From Xanthoparmelia taractica (Eukaryota; Ascomycota; Lecanoromycetes; Lecanorales; Parmeliaceae): DNA of 64,000 bases. Position numbers and translations under genes: made by a program. Positions 1 through 11,159 of this stretch are shown in pieces. The DNA lies in contig JANQBS010000101.1 of NCBI GenBank assembly GCA_033085395.1, positions 62,001 to 126,000 on the forward strand, written 5' to 3'. The notes beneath the pieces were generated by a model. It did no database searches. It was not told the origin of the DNA and saw nothing but the letters and a program-made list of their open reading frames with translations. How positions within the stretch are numbered: the first letter of the stretch is position 1; each line of letters opens with the position of its first letter.

Positions 1-30
1 TTTGGGGGGTGGGGGGGGGGGGGTTTCTTG
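1..30. repeat. G-rich homopolymer tract
   Basis: A run of G broken by single T residues opens the window. It is simple sequence with no coding signal and is a likely place for assembly length errors. Confidence 0.7.
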
Positions 31-337
31 TCCCCCACGCGCTGCTGTAAATACATTCACCTTGACTGTTGTGAAGAAGATACGCTTATACCGCCTCAAT
101 ACAACGAGAAGGAAAGAAACCTGATTTAGGATTTAGAGAGACAACGAGGTCTGGATAGAAGAAAGCCGTATATTTTCTAGAGTCCGAGAGTCCCGGTCTA
201 CATAGGCGGTTAACGGTACAGGAAAATTGTCGCTGTTCGTTCCGTACAACTGTAATCTCGCTTTACAACAGTATATCTTGTTTCTGAGAGGACGTGAGGT
301 CTCGCTTAGGCGGTGCTCGACTAGAAGGCTATAGGCT

Positions 338-847
338 TCATTTTCTGCTGTGCCTTCCCCGCAACTCGAAGATTTCGTTGCCGTCTAATTCGTGCCTCCT
401 CTCCCACGCTTCTAATTCGTGCCTCCTTCTCGGTTCATCTTCCAGCTCCGCTTTCTGCTGAAGATAAGGCTGTATCTCCTCGGGCGAAGTCGCAGCGTGC
501 CGCCCGTCAACGACTGTACTCCTGTTCCTCCAATTCAATTTCCGCCAGGCCCAGAGCGCAAAGAGTAGGAGTATAACCACTACTGTCGGGACTACAACGG
601 CAATGGCAATTTTCTGGTGTGTGGTGTGGCTTTCTGGCTTAGTGCTAGATGTGGGGGCTGACACCATGCTGGACAGCATTTAAGATGTCGGTAGTGATGA
701 GGAGAGGGACGAGGGTGAGGGCGATGACGACAAGGGTGACGAGGGTGAGGGCGACGATGACAAGGGTGACGAGGCTGATAATCTGCCATTGGCCGATGTA
801 ACACTTGCCGCTGCAGCTTTCGCGCTCAGAACTACGGGACTCAGCAT
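338..847 (-). pseudogene. Single-pass membrane protein, C-terminal part, interrupted by in-frame TAA
   Basis: On the minus strand a frame from 847 encodes an Ala/Ser/Pro-rich stalk built of repeated SSPLSSSPSP units and ends at a TAA (680-682). The next codon is ATG, and the same frame continues with a short Ser/Thr stretch, one strong membrane helix (IAIAVVVPTVVVILLLFALW) and a charged tail with repeated R-R-H-E-L motifs ending HSRK. Ser/Thr stalk, single helix and short acidic/basic tail in that order are typical of fungal wall-sensor-like membrane proteins. The stop therefore splits what looks like one protein. It could be a mutated Gln codon or a point where I missed an intron. The extracellular N-terminal domain is not cleanly readable upstream. 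Confidence 0.45.
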
Positions 848-941
848 AGAATCAGCTACGGTGCATGGGACGGTGACTTACAACTGTATAATGGATCGAT
901 AGTACTTGTCGCAGCCGCCATTTTGCAGAGTGACTCCACTC

Positions 942-1650
942 CTAGCCTCGTAGTGGAAAAGCCTGTACCCAAGGCGAGAAGCGCCCCAGGAGAATCCAGA
1001 AATGACCCAAAGGAAGATAACCAAGAGAGGCTTGCAGACCACCCAACAGGCGAGTAGAATGCAAAGTGCTCCGATTGCAAAGACCGATGCCTTTAAGTAG
1101 CTTCATCAAGGCTGAGAGAATTGGACGGGCCGGGCTAAGCTTGCATTTCTGGTTCAGCTCCTGTAGATAGACCGCCACCTCTTACAATCTCTTATCGTCT
1201 CAAAAAATGTCTCCAGCGCTTAAGCTGGCACCATGTTTGACTGAGGCATCAGCCACCCATCGGCGCGGCGTACATACAACCAGCATTGCGAAAGACTTCA
1301 ACAATCGGCAAGAAGCGGTCTCTCTCACAGCCATGTATGGAGAAAAGCCATAATGAAAAAGCATAAAGATATAGTTAAAAGAAAACGCAAGCAAAAAGCA
1401 ATCACGAGATACATGTCGAGTATCCAAGTAGCGAATCAATTTTCACCTGTTTAGGAGTTATAGACTGTCGTTGTGGAGTATTGAAACAAGTTCGACCTGA
1501 GCGAGGCTCAGCTTGCCGTGGGTCACATAAGCCTTTTGTTTGCATGCCTGATTCATATGGAATCCGGAATGGGTCCTGCTTTCAGACTTGCTGAGTCGTG
1601 ATGGCTTTGAAGAGGTACCAGATGTTCCCAGGCTATTGGTAGCCACCCAT
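942..1650 (-). other. Coding-like remnants, reading frame broken
   Basis: Several short minus-strand stretches look protein-like but do not join: ATNSLGTSGTSSKPSRLSKS near 1640, ERDRFLPIVEVFRNAGCMYA near 1310 followed by a stop, and VAVYLQELNQKCKLSP near 1170. They could be exons of the N-terminal part of the membrane gene at 338-847, or of a separate decayed gene. I do not recognise the family, and the stops between them argue for decay. Confidence 0.25.
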
Positions 1651-1679
1651 GGCAGATTAGTGTGGGGGGTGAATTTTTG

Positions 1680-2340
1680 ATCTATCTAGATGGTGTAGGC
1701 CGACTATATACCTTAAGGTACGGAGGCCCAAGTAAGGGAATGTTCCCTAACATATTTTGAAAAAAGCTTTTTAAGGTAAAACTATGCGTAAAGAGACAGT
1801 CGTTGATTAGTGCCTGGGATAGTCATTTTAGATAGGTTTTGACGTTAACTTATGAAGGTGCTGTTGCTGTTGCGTTGTATATGTATGTGTTGATTGATTT
1901 TGTAAGAGTGGATGGGAAGGAAGGGCAACGGGGGCTTTTGGCCCGAACGATGATGGGATTGTGGCTGCGAATCCGCGTGGGAAGGCGAGGTGGTTGTTGG
2001 TTGATGAAGGGTTTGTAGAAGGGAAAATGGAAGGAAGGTAGGGGGAAGTGTGGGGAGGTTGTGGGTTCTTTTTTTTTTACTTTACTTTACCTACCTCACA
2101 TTACCTACTGGTAGCTTGGCCTGGCTTATCCAGTCTTATTTGTTGCAAAGCATTGATGTAAATGGGCAGGCCAGTAGGGCAGGTGCTGTTGTAGAGTAAT
2201 AGTTGTGAGTATTTGATTGATGGAAGCAAAGTCAAGATGAATTGTAAGAGTGGTCGATGGCGAGGACTGTGGTGCGTAGAAGTAATCCTGTAGAAGTGGG
2301 TTGAGTACATGGGTCATGGAGCGAGAATGGTGATTGCAGA
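1680..2340. other. Intergenic, no gene seen
   Basis: No convincing reading frame. The stretch holds short T-rich runs (2070-2085) and purine-rich sequence. The small ORFs here look random. Confidence 0.5.
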
Positions 2341-2341
2341 T

Positions 2342-2665
2342 TCAAGGCTCTTGCGTCGGCGGTGGAGTATGGGACAGATATAGGAATAGGGGTAGAGTGT
2401 GTGTTGGAGAGAGAAGAGAGTATGCGGATGTTGTAGCGGATTTCCGTGACGAGCTCTTGCGGGCGTACAGTCGCGATTCGATGAAGCCGGCGTGGAAGAC
2501 GAATATCTCCTCGTTTTCGTGTGCTTGCTCAATCTCATAGTGGCCGAGTATGGCAGTGATGAAGCGGGCCCATTTCTCGGCGTGGTTTTGGTTGCTTAGG
2601 GTCAGTGCAACACCATCCGGCCTGTATGGTCTCGGTTCAAGCGATGGGGGCAAGTCAAAGCCCAT
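2342..2665 (-). CDS. Hypothetical protein, 107 aa
   Basis: Open minus-strand frame starting MGFDLPPSLEPRPYRPDG. The first 70 or so residues have balanced, globular-looking composition with a W-A-R-F-I-T-A-I-L-G-H-Y helix-like stretch and an acidic segment (HENEEIFVFHAGF). The last 35 residues become Ser/Thr/Pro-rich and may read through an unrecognised splice site. I do not recognise a family. No signal peptide or membrane helix is visible. It may be the first exon of a longer gene or a chance ORF. Confidence 0.35.
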   Translation of the reverse strand: MGFDLPPSLEPRPYRPDGVALTLSNQNHAEKWARFITAILGHYEIEQAHENEEIFVFHAGFIESRLYARKSSSRKSATTSAYSLLSPTHTLPLFLYLSHTPPPTQEP

Positions 2666-2669
2666 GATG

Positions 2670-4829
2670 GCCTTATAGCTGCTGCAGTCTGCTGATTAAG
2701 GGGCCGTACACCGCTTCTTCTGATTGCAAAGGGGATGAAGTTCCTTTCATGGGGTTTGGGGATCGAAGAGAGATAGTATGCTGGACCGAGACAAAGGAAA
2801 GGGGGTCAAAGTTTCAAATAGTGGTAGATGACGGAGTAATTTTCGCCTACTGGAAGTATGCGCAACCTGATCGCAGAATCTGATGAAACAACGAGGATCA
2901 CCTGACTTGTTTGACGAAGACTTGAGAGATTAGAGGTGAGTTTCGACTGGCAGTGCGACAAGCACAACGGATTTAGATTGAGTATACGACATGGGCTGAC
3001 CGAGGCATACTAGGCTGTAACATACCTCAATCAAGGGAGCAAAGTAAGCTTAAACCCGCGGTGAGTATTTAGCAACCGTGTTCCTTTACGACGGAGCAGC
3101 AATTGCGACCGAGCATCACCTAGAAACAGCCAGACAGTCGGCAGGACCAAGACGCGAATCCAATCGTATCAGACGAGATCTTTTATAGTCGGTGACTGGG
3201 TTGCGCGTATACCTTGTCCTTGGGAATTGGGAGCAAACGCGCAGTTCGCCGCATGCATACCATGGTGTCCTGTGCGCAAGTTTGCCGACATCGAATCGGT
3301 CCTAGCCTTGATCCGCCCTGCAGCTTGATGAGCAGTCGCTCCTACCGGAACGCTCTGTAGATCCCCAGTACCGACTAAGGTAGCACCTGGAGACGGCAGC
3401 GAATTGTGAGGTTCTTATTGTGAGGTTCTTGCACTGATCACGAATGGATAGACGATTCGTAACTTCAGAATATCACATGGTCTCGGCATGTAACCATCCC
3501 ATGATGCAAAGCCAGGATGCATACAAAGCAAGCCTGACCTGCGGAACCCAATCTGGTGAACGGCTCCGGAGACGTTGCACGTGGCAGACATGGAAGGATT
3601 AAGCGCCATGCTGGAAGCGACTGCACTGCGGTTGTGAAAAAGCCACGAGGACATGGCGACATGGAAGGATTAGAAGAACAGCTGGCAATGCGTAGAAGTA
3701 CTTCAACAGTGTACACTGATGACTGCTGGACGCTCTTAGAATAGAAAGATGATGATTTATGCAGGTGGACATGCATGTCGTCGCATCTTGATGTTGCAGG
3801 CTGAACAAGGAAACCATAGATCTTTAGCGCGTTGCCTGCTTTTCTTCACCGTATTGGGAAAGGTCACTTTTAGCCTCGCCAAGGTAGCCCTACACTAGGC
3901 TAGAAGAGCGCTTTCCTGAATGCCTACCCTACGCAGTTCAGTCATTGTTCATCTTGAAGGGCTCACTTAATGATTTATTTTCTTGCTGCTCCCCCATTTA
4001 TGCTTACTAACGTCTACCTATCTCTCTCTTCCCTCTAAGAAGACAGATCTTGGCGGGTGCTTACAGTAGCCGGTATGCAGGAGATATGAAAAAGGGGCTA
4101 AGACGCGCTACTGTGCACCCGATCCTTTTCGGCCTCAAAGTCAGTCAGGAAACCAATCGTCTGCCGCCTCTTACCCCGCCCCGGGCACCTGGAAAGGCTG
4201 GAATCTTTCTTTCCTTCTTTCTTGGGAGCGATTCAAAAGAAGATGAACGTCACTGATAATAAGATGATTCGTTCTACTGGGCCCCAAGGCGCGAGGTACA
4301 TGATGATGAACAAGATCGTGCATCCAGACAAAACAAATATCGATGATCCCCTAATCTAAGCACCGACATCTTCCATCAACACGTGTCTATCAAACAATGC
4401 ACCCCCAAGTTGACTTCAGCCGACCAATGAGTCATATATCAGGCTGCTAAGTAAGGAAAGAAAGATCCTATCAATATTCCAATTCGTCAGAAGAAAAGAA
4501 AGATATTGCCTCTGGCAACATTTTCGTACCCGGGCTAGATCTTTACCGCATAGTACTTCAAGTCTCTGCCTCGCGCTCGAGCTCTCTCAGCTGTTCCTTC
4601 AATATATGATGCTGGAATGAAACCAGCGCGGTTATGAGCATTGGAAGCTCCCTTGACATATTATTGACTGATATATCCGAAACGAAAGAAAAGGGAGGCA
4701 AAAACACGTGACCAACCCATCAGTACCCCGCTCCAGTCTTTTGTTACAAAGAGGAGTATTCCCCCAGTACCTCGCAGTGGTTTTCCTTCTAGCAGTGACT
4801 TCCCTTCTCGCACACAGCTCTTCGCAGAT
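2670..4829. other. Long intergenic region upstream of the permease gene
   Basis: No gene recognised. Small repeats are present: an adjacent GTGAGGTTCTT duplication around 3408-3431, and two copies of GACATGGAAGGATTA about 70 bp apart near 3588 and 3658. The last 400 bp form the presumed permease promoter and contain GATA-type words such as tgatatatcc near 4670; regulation by GATA factors is only a guess. Confidence 0.45.
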
Positions 4830-6533
4830 ATGGCACAGGAAAAGTCAACACTTGACGTTGCACGCAGCACCTCGGACGACAATGTCGATCTCAAATCCCT
4901 CGACTCTGATGCTCTCGCCTTGGCCCAGATGGGTTACAGACAGGAAATGAAGCGCAACTACACCTGGTTCTCCCTCCTTGGCGTAGGCTTCTCCCTCACC
5001 AATTCCTGGTGGGGAATCTCCGCTGCCCTCATTACTGGTATCAATTCTGGCGGCCCCGTTCAAATCGTCTACGGCCTCCTCTTCTTCGCCCTTATCTCCA
5101 CATGTGTGGGCATCAGCCTCTCAGAGTTGGCCTCAGCGCTCCCGAATGCCGGCGGCCAGTATTTCTGGGCCAACGAGCTGGCGCCAAAAAGATACGCAAA
5201 CTTCGCCAGCTATCTCACAGGCTGGTTTGCCTGGGCGGGAAGTATCTTTACTAGTGCTAGTGTCGCTTTGGGAACGGCAAGTGCGGCGCTGGGCTGCTGG
5301 CAACTATCACATCCGGATTTGTACGTAATTCGCACATCATACTTACATGTGCGAGGTTGCTGACGGATTTAGCGTAATATTGCCATGGCATGTCTGGGTT
5401 GGATATCTTGTCATCAACCTCTTTGCTTTCCTTTGGAATTGCTATGCCAAGTGGCTACCAGTCATCGCTCAAGTATCCTTATTCACCTCACTAATATCTT
5501 TCTTCGTTATCCTCGTCGTAGTCCCTGCCAAGGCCCCCACGCATCAGGATGCCAAGTTCGTCTTCGCTACCTTTGTCAACAACACCGGATGGTCCGAGAA
5601 TGGTATCGCCTTCATTGTCGGGCTGATCAACACCAATTACGCCTTTGCTTGCCTCGACTGCGCGACTCACCTCGCTGAAGAAGTCCATCGCCCCGAGAAA
5701 ATGGTTCCTATTGCCATTATGGGTACCGTTGGGATTGGATTCGTCACCTCATGGTTCTACTCCATCGGCCTCTTCTTCAGCATAAACAGCCTTACAGACC
5801 TCCAGACCACCTCAACACTTGTACCAATCTTGGCCCTCTTCGACCAAGCCCTGGGAAGTAAAGCCGGAGCCATTGTGCTCGAGAGTCTATTCATAGCAAC
5901 GGGAATATGGTGCCTAGTCGCCAGCCATACATGGCAGAGCCGACTTTGCTGGTCTTTTGCTCGCGACGGCGGGCTTCCCTTTTCGCAATTCCTCAGCCAC
6001 GTGGACCCTCGTGTAAACGTTCCGCTCCGGGCGCATGTGGTCAGCTGCGGCATCGTGACCGTCCTGGGACTGCTCTATTTGGGGAGCTATACAGCCTTCA
6101 ACAGCATGGTTACGGCCTGCATTGTCCTTCTCTACGTCTCCTACTCGATCCCAGTCATCTGCCTTTTAATCAAAGGCCGCAACAATATTCATCATGGTCC
6201 GTTTTGGATGGGCCCCTTTGGATTCCTCGCCAACATTGTATTACTGCTTTGGACGTGCTTTACCATCGTCATGTACTCGTTTCCGCCGGCCAAGCCGGTC
6301 ACTGGAGGAAGTCAGTTGTCCCGTCCCGCCTTTGTCCATCGAAGGCTTGAATTCAGGATGTGCAAGGACTAACAGGTGCCGCAGATATGAACTACGTATC
6401 CGCCGTATATGGAGTCGTTGTGTTTATCATCCTCGTAGATTGGTTCGTGCGGGGGAAGAGAGGGTACAGAGGACAGACGCTGCGACACGAGGAGGCAGAG
6501 GCAAATTTGACTGCCACCGAGACGGTCATCTAG
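4830..6533 (+). CDS. APC-family amino acid/choline permease
   Basis: Spliced gene of three exons, 4830-5320, 5373-6310 and 6385-6533, giving 525 aa, the usual length for fungal APC (amino acid/polyamine/choline) permeases. Both introns have GT..AG ends and branch-like signals (GCTGAC; ACTAAC). The soluble N-terminus is followed by FSLLGVGFSLTNSWWGIS, the conserved first-helix region of the Hnm1/Uga4-type branch, then about twelve hydrophobic segments. The motif ELASALPNAGGQYFW and the segment DCATHLAEEVHRPEK are also typical. The protein ends in a short charged cytosolic tail. It is expected to act at the plasma membrane as a proton-coupled importer of choline, GABA or related amines; the substrate cannot be read from sequence. 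The ATG at 4830 starts the conserved N-terminus and has no competing upstream in-frame start. Confidence 0.93.
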
Positions 6534-6539
6534 ACCAAG

Positions 6540-6900
6540 GCATAAGATTGTAGTGATTGCTTCACAGCATGTAGTGTACCGACAGAACAGCCCCAACAAT
6601 AATATTCGACTCATGTCCTGTTCCTTGTATTGCCTTGCCTTGTCTTGTCTTGCCTACCTTCACTTCATCTAAAATACCACACCGCCGCGAGACATCATCC
6701 CAATATCCATTCGCGTCTTATATCTCGCTCTCTTCATCCTCAGCCTACGAGCTTTTCAAATGCCGAACGTATCTTATCTGATCATTCAACGGTTCCCTCG
6801 ATCTATCTTCTTCTTCGCTGCGAGTAGACACTCACCAGCCACTCATCCCAATCCATCTGACGCCGCAGGATCTTCCAGACCCCAACAATCCCAGCTCAAA
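6540..6900. other. Intergenic, pyrimidine-rich
   Basis: Short spacer containing repeated CCTTGCCTTG/TCTTGTCTTG words (about 6620-6655). No supported gene; the permease terminator and poly(A) region presumably lie here. Confidence 0.4.
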
Positions 6901-6901
6901 C

Positions 6902-7054
6902 ATGACACTCGAGGAGCAAAAACAACGGCTGCTCGCATACGGTACCGAGATGGTTCTGTCTGGTCCCCTTGACCGCAACGAGTTGGCGCCACCCGCGAGC
7001 CTCTCCGTGATCCCGTCGAGGCAGATAGATACAGGCGCAGTGCAGCAACGTTGA
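6902..7054 (+). CDS. Short ORF, 50 aa, possible gene start
   Basis: Starts MTLEEQKQRLLAYGTEMVL and ends QQR. Composition is protein-like, with a Leu/Glu/Gln-rich amphipathic start, but it is short and I do not recognise it. It could be the first exon of a decayed gene, because another protein-like fragment on the same strand lies near 7500. A longer minus-strand ORF overlapping it (6832-7356) has random-looking composition. Confidence 0.2.
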   Translation: MTLEEQKQRLLAYGTEMVLSGPLDRNELAPPASLSVIPSRQIDTGAVQQR

Positions 7055-7468
7055 ACCGACTCGGTCACAACTTCTCTCTGCCTAGCTAGCACACGTTCGT
7101 TCATCTGAATCGCTGCAGAATAAGTAAGGGAGGACCTGATCGATTTCGTCTGTGGAAAAGGGGTGGGGGGGGGCGCGTGACTTGAGGCACTGAGGTTGTC
7201 AAAGTCAATGTGCATCCTGCGACGGGCAGAGCGGCTGGCCGCCGTTGGGTCCGGGGGGGGGCAAAGCCCGAAAAGTCTTGCTGTATGTAAGAATTTTAAT
7301 GTTGGTGATCTACCAGAAATCTGAATCAGGCATTCTTCTGGGCTTAGGTCGGACACACACGTGGCGGAGGTAGGTAGGTATATACATCTTCTAGGGTATC
7401 GTCAAGGTCGAAAGAAGTCAGGGTCTGCAGATTTCACTTACTGTCTATATATGATCTTTGCTAAATAC

Positions 7469-7482
7469 CTCTCTCTCTCTCT
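7469..7482. repeat. CT dinucleotide repeat
   Basis: Seven CT units. A similar short CT run occurs near 8710-8730 and again near 8786-8798. Confidence 0.8.
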
Positions 7483-7499
7483 GTGTACCAAATCCGCTC

Positions 7500-7610
7500 T
7501 TTAGGAGAAGATCGATACGGTATTCTCCTAAACCCCTTAAACTACGCGAAGATCGAGGAAGAAAGCGCAGTCCTAGATCGATGCTTCAGACAACTCACAC
7601 GATGATTTCA
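7500..7610 (+). other. Coding-like fragment
   Basis: One plus frame reads EDRYGILLNPLNYAKIEEE followed by SAVLDRCFRQLTR and a stop. The composition looks like real protein, but there is no start, no recognised domain and no link to a neighbouring exon. It may be a relic of the same gene as the short ORF at 6902. Confidence 0.2.
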
Positions 7611-7659
7611 CGACCCGACATCTACATCCCGGGAGCGAGAACGGCCATAGCATAGTAGC

Positions 7660-10290
7660 AGATGTGCTAACATGATGTATTTCCCTAACCTAACACTCCC
7701 TGCTTCCTCAAACAACCCGAGGAAGCAGAGTTACGATTAAAAGAAGGGCCTAAAGTCTTTGATCTTCTTAACACAACATATCAATCCATCCCCCCCTTGG
7801 ATATTGCTTCTGTGCTTGGGGTAGTGCTTACAATACTTGGACCGTAGGCGATTACGAAAGTACGGATAGGATCATAGAGCCGGGAGCTGGGAGGGTTTTG
7901 GACTGGTGGAGACACGTTGCGATAAACGATTTGGCTTTTTTTGTTTTCCGGTTGCTGGGAGGTTCCACGGGCATGTGAGGAGGTTCATGCCTCTGCGCAG
8001 CGCACGAACAGGACACACCATTATCCACTTCCTTTCCAAACGTCATTCCGTGCGATTGAATTAGCTCTGCCAAGCGACTTTACTACACACTCCCTCCTTT
8101 ATCAACTTTCCATTGTGCACCCTGGCACTCAGGAGATATTCGAATGACAACGTGGTTTGACAACCTCAGCACTTCAAAACTCAAAAGGGCCGTTCGTTCC
8201 GCCACTTGTCTCGTCTTTGCCCCAACCATCGCACGCACTGACATCGCTTTACCCCTCAGCTTTCTAACCTCGACTTCACAGACGCCCACACCTTTCTCAC
8301 ATGGCACGGAAAACCATGACGCGAGAGAGCGGTTCGAATCGAGTATTTGAATATACATCTCCTACCTTGTTCTCCCAGCTTGGGATTTCGGGCCTTTCCC
8401 ACATGAAGGTAGGAAATCCTTGTCTTTTTTGAAGGAAGGAGATAGGTATGCAGGAGGTGGTGAGATAAATCGTAGGAAGGATGGAATACGATCTCTCTGG
8501 CGACTCCGCATTAACTATCTGGTACTACTTGAACCAACCCTCTTTGGATTTTCTACGATTAGAGGAAGAATGTTGCTGGGGAATGAATCGTGGCTGGACT
8601 GGCATTTGTATCAGAGCCGTGCAGACTATATGGATCACGAACTAGAGATCAAGTACATCGCCTCTTTGATCCCAACGCTGACGGTAGCTTTGCTGTTTAT
8701 AACGAGCGTCCCCTCTCTCTCTCTCTTTTTTCCCCTGAGATAGTCCGATATTATTGCATCTAAGGGGATCTACATCCACCGAGCCTCTCTCTCTCTCTGG
8801 AGACCATATTCACGGAAATCATCAGCGAAGACGGGGGTGATCGTCCGTAACGCTTTGAAGGCTCGTATTGAAGCGGAATAAAGCTTTGTTCTTATTCCAA
8901 CGGTAAGGAGCGGCTCATGGCCCTCAGTCCATGGCTAGATTGCCTCAGTGGCTGACGAGCTCGGATGCGAAGAATGGCACCTGGGTCGAGCATGTGTAGC
9001 TACCGTGGTGAAAGAGGAGCATGCTCCGCAAATCGGCGACGAACCGGCTCCACTAGGTCGCTACCTCATCCACGAAAGAAGGAAGGCCCACGGTTCGCAA
9101 ACAAAGCAGACACTGCAAAAAAACGTGCCCCTTTTTCCACTTGGACACAGCAAACCTCACTCTTGCTTCCGCTCTAGATCGCAAATAAACCATCGAATGA
9201 TGGAGAAGTTCGACAGGCAGAGAAAGAAAGAAAGAAAGAGGGGGACCCAACGACAAGTGCTCAGCTCGGTGTCTGACGCCAAAGCATCCGGGCACAGAAT
9301 CTCGAGTTCAGAAGCCGAAAGTTAACAGCGTGGGGATAGTGCCAGGCTTGAGGCACTTTTCGTAGAGATGCCATCATAGTCTCAAAGGCTCTTCCGTGAG
9401 GTCTTTCCGTTAAGGCTCATAGCTGGTGTCCGAACTGACTGTAGCACAAAAGCCCATGAAGGAAACAGTGATGCGCAATTCAATTTCTTCTCGACCATGA
9501 ACGAGTCGAGCGTCCTTGTTCCGCAGACACTTCTGACCCGGCCTCGCTGGGAAGACTCCACTACATTCATTTGCTCGTTATGTATCGATCTCATGGTGCA
9601 ATCCATCGACTGCGTAGTATCCAGGCGGCAGCCCTGGCCTCCAATTATCAACATTACAGAGTTTGAGCGACACCTAATTACACACCCTATACAATTTCTC
9701 AGCGAATCACCCCTCACTGTAAACCCCTTGAAACCCCCCTGAAAGCTAAACCGTAGACCCGAGACCACATCCGAGCTCTTAAAGCTCTTGATGCCGTTGT
9801 ACTTGATCCCAAAGGAATCTCGCCTATATACGAAGACCCGACACCAGTCCGCTACATCATACCCCCCCCCCCCCACTCTGCCTCAACCGAGACGTCAGAA
9901 TGTGTCGAAAACAGCGTATTTCCGACACGAAAGCGGGTTTCCGAAGCCAACAAACAAGCTGCTGCTTCCAAGGCACTGAAGCGCATTCTTGGTTGGAACA
10001 GACTCACTCACTCACTCATCATGCTTGCAGTTAGTTAGTGCAGTGGAGCGGAGTGGGATGGAGGAAGGAAGGAAGAAAGGAAGGTGGTGTGGTGGGTAAA
10101 AGGAGAGGAGAATATATAACACGTAGGAAGGTTCAGTATTGCGAATGTCGCCATATTATATTGGGACGAAGCGAGCAAATCCGGACCAGCGTCGAAGGCT
10201 TATATAACAACAACAATAAATCAAGCAAGCAAGATCTTAGAGTCTTCTCCGCACGATCCCATCCCACCCCATCGAAGTAGTCACCACCCC
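7660..10290. other. Intergenic, no gene supported
   Basis: About 2.6 kb with several ORFs of 60-165 codons on both strands, none with recognisable domains and most with arginine- or serine-rich shadow composition. The longest, minus 9382-9876 and plus 8948-9325, overlap weak frames on the other strand and have no splice-consistent extension. A C-run sits at about 9862-9873. Confidence 0.4.
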
Positions 10291-10293
10291 CTC

Positions 10294-10323
10294 CATCACC
10301 ATCACCATCACCATCACCATCAC
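10294..10323. repeat. CATCAC hexamer repeat
   Basis: Five tandem CATCAC units within a C/A-rich, strand-asymmetric stretch (10260-10430). It would encode His-His on the plus strand, but no supported gene covers it. Confidence 0.85.
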
Positions 10324-10429
10324 CTCCCCCAATCACCATTCCAAAAAACCCCACCCTCTCCTACTCCATCACCATCCCAGCTCCCCATCTCCATCCCAAC
10401 CGCACTATCCCCATGACAACAAACCCCCA

Positions 10430-11155
10430 CACCACCTCAAGCCTATACCCCAACTCCCACACCCGCATCCTCACAATCATAATCACAGTCCTGATAAAAC
10501 AATGCCCCGTCTATATGAGCCGGTAAGTAGAATGTTTGTATATATGCAGCATCCCATCCATCCATCTAATAGGACGAAGGAAGAAGCCGGGTTCTGGATA
10601 TATGGGGGCGACAGGGAAAGGGAAAAAGGGGGAAGGGGGAAAAGATATAGACTGAGTGGGCTGGGCTGGGCTGGACTGGACTTTGCACTGATTTGTGTTT
10701 TGATTTTCGTATGCATGTGGAAAGGAGAGGGAGAAAGTCCATGCAACATCCACGAACGACGAAGAGGGGAAGACGCTTTGCACAAAAGGTAGGTAGGTAG
10801 GTAGGTTGGGTGCTGTTACTGCGGACTGAGAACGAGAGCTGTACTGGATACCCGGTTTAAAAGAAGTGATGGTCCAATATACAAGGCGATGAAATGCCAG
10901 GGTTCCGATTCAGCAAACGTCCTAGCACTATATTTGGTACAGCTCACACGGACCCCCCAAGAGAAAAAAAAAAGTAGACGCCATTTGTAAATGCTCTGAG
11001 AAAAAGAAAAAGCAAAAAAACGCCTGCTCAGCCCTAGCCCAAGGGGCGAGCCAATGCTGCTGTCTATTCCCGCCTCCAGTAGTCACGGCTCTATTTTCAT
11101 AATGAAGCATTATCAAAAGACATTATGTGATGTGCCCATGCAAAGCCGTCGCTTC
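10430..11155. other. Intergenic, low complexity, with GGTA repeat
   Basis: Purine-rich on the plus strand (10570-10660) and containing a GGTA tetranucleotide array at 10788-10806. Facing ORFs at 10483-10792 arise from this simple sequence and are not credible genes. The last part is the 3' flank of the minus-strand GH76 gene. Confidence 0.5.
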
Positions 11156-11159
11156 ACCA

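Noticed and set aside
6832..7356. 174-codon minus-strand ORF
   Set aside because: Ser/Arg/Cys-rich random composition, no domain, and it overlaps a better-looking short plus-strand frame.
9382..9876. 164-codon minus-strand ORF with a plus-strand ORF opposite
   Set aside because: Neither strand shows a recognisable motif or splice-consistent extension; cannot decide, so left out as a gene.
10483..10792. Opposing ORFs of about 100 codons
   Set aside because: They arise from purine/pyrimidine-rich simple sequence; the translation is low complexity on both strands.
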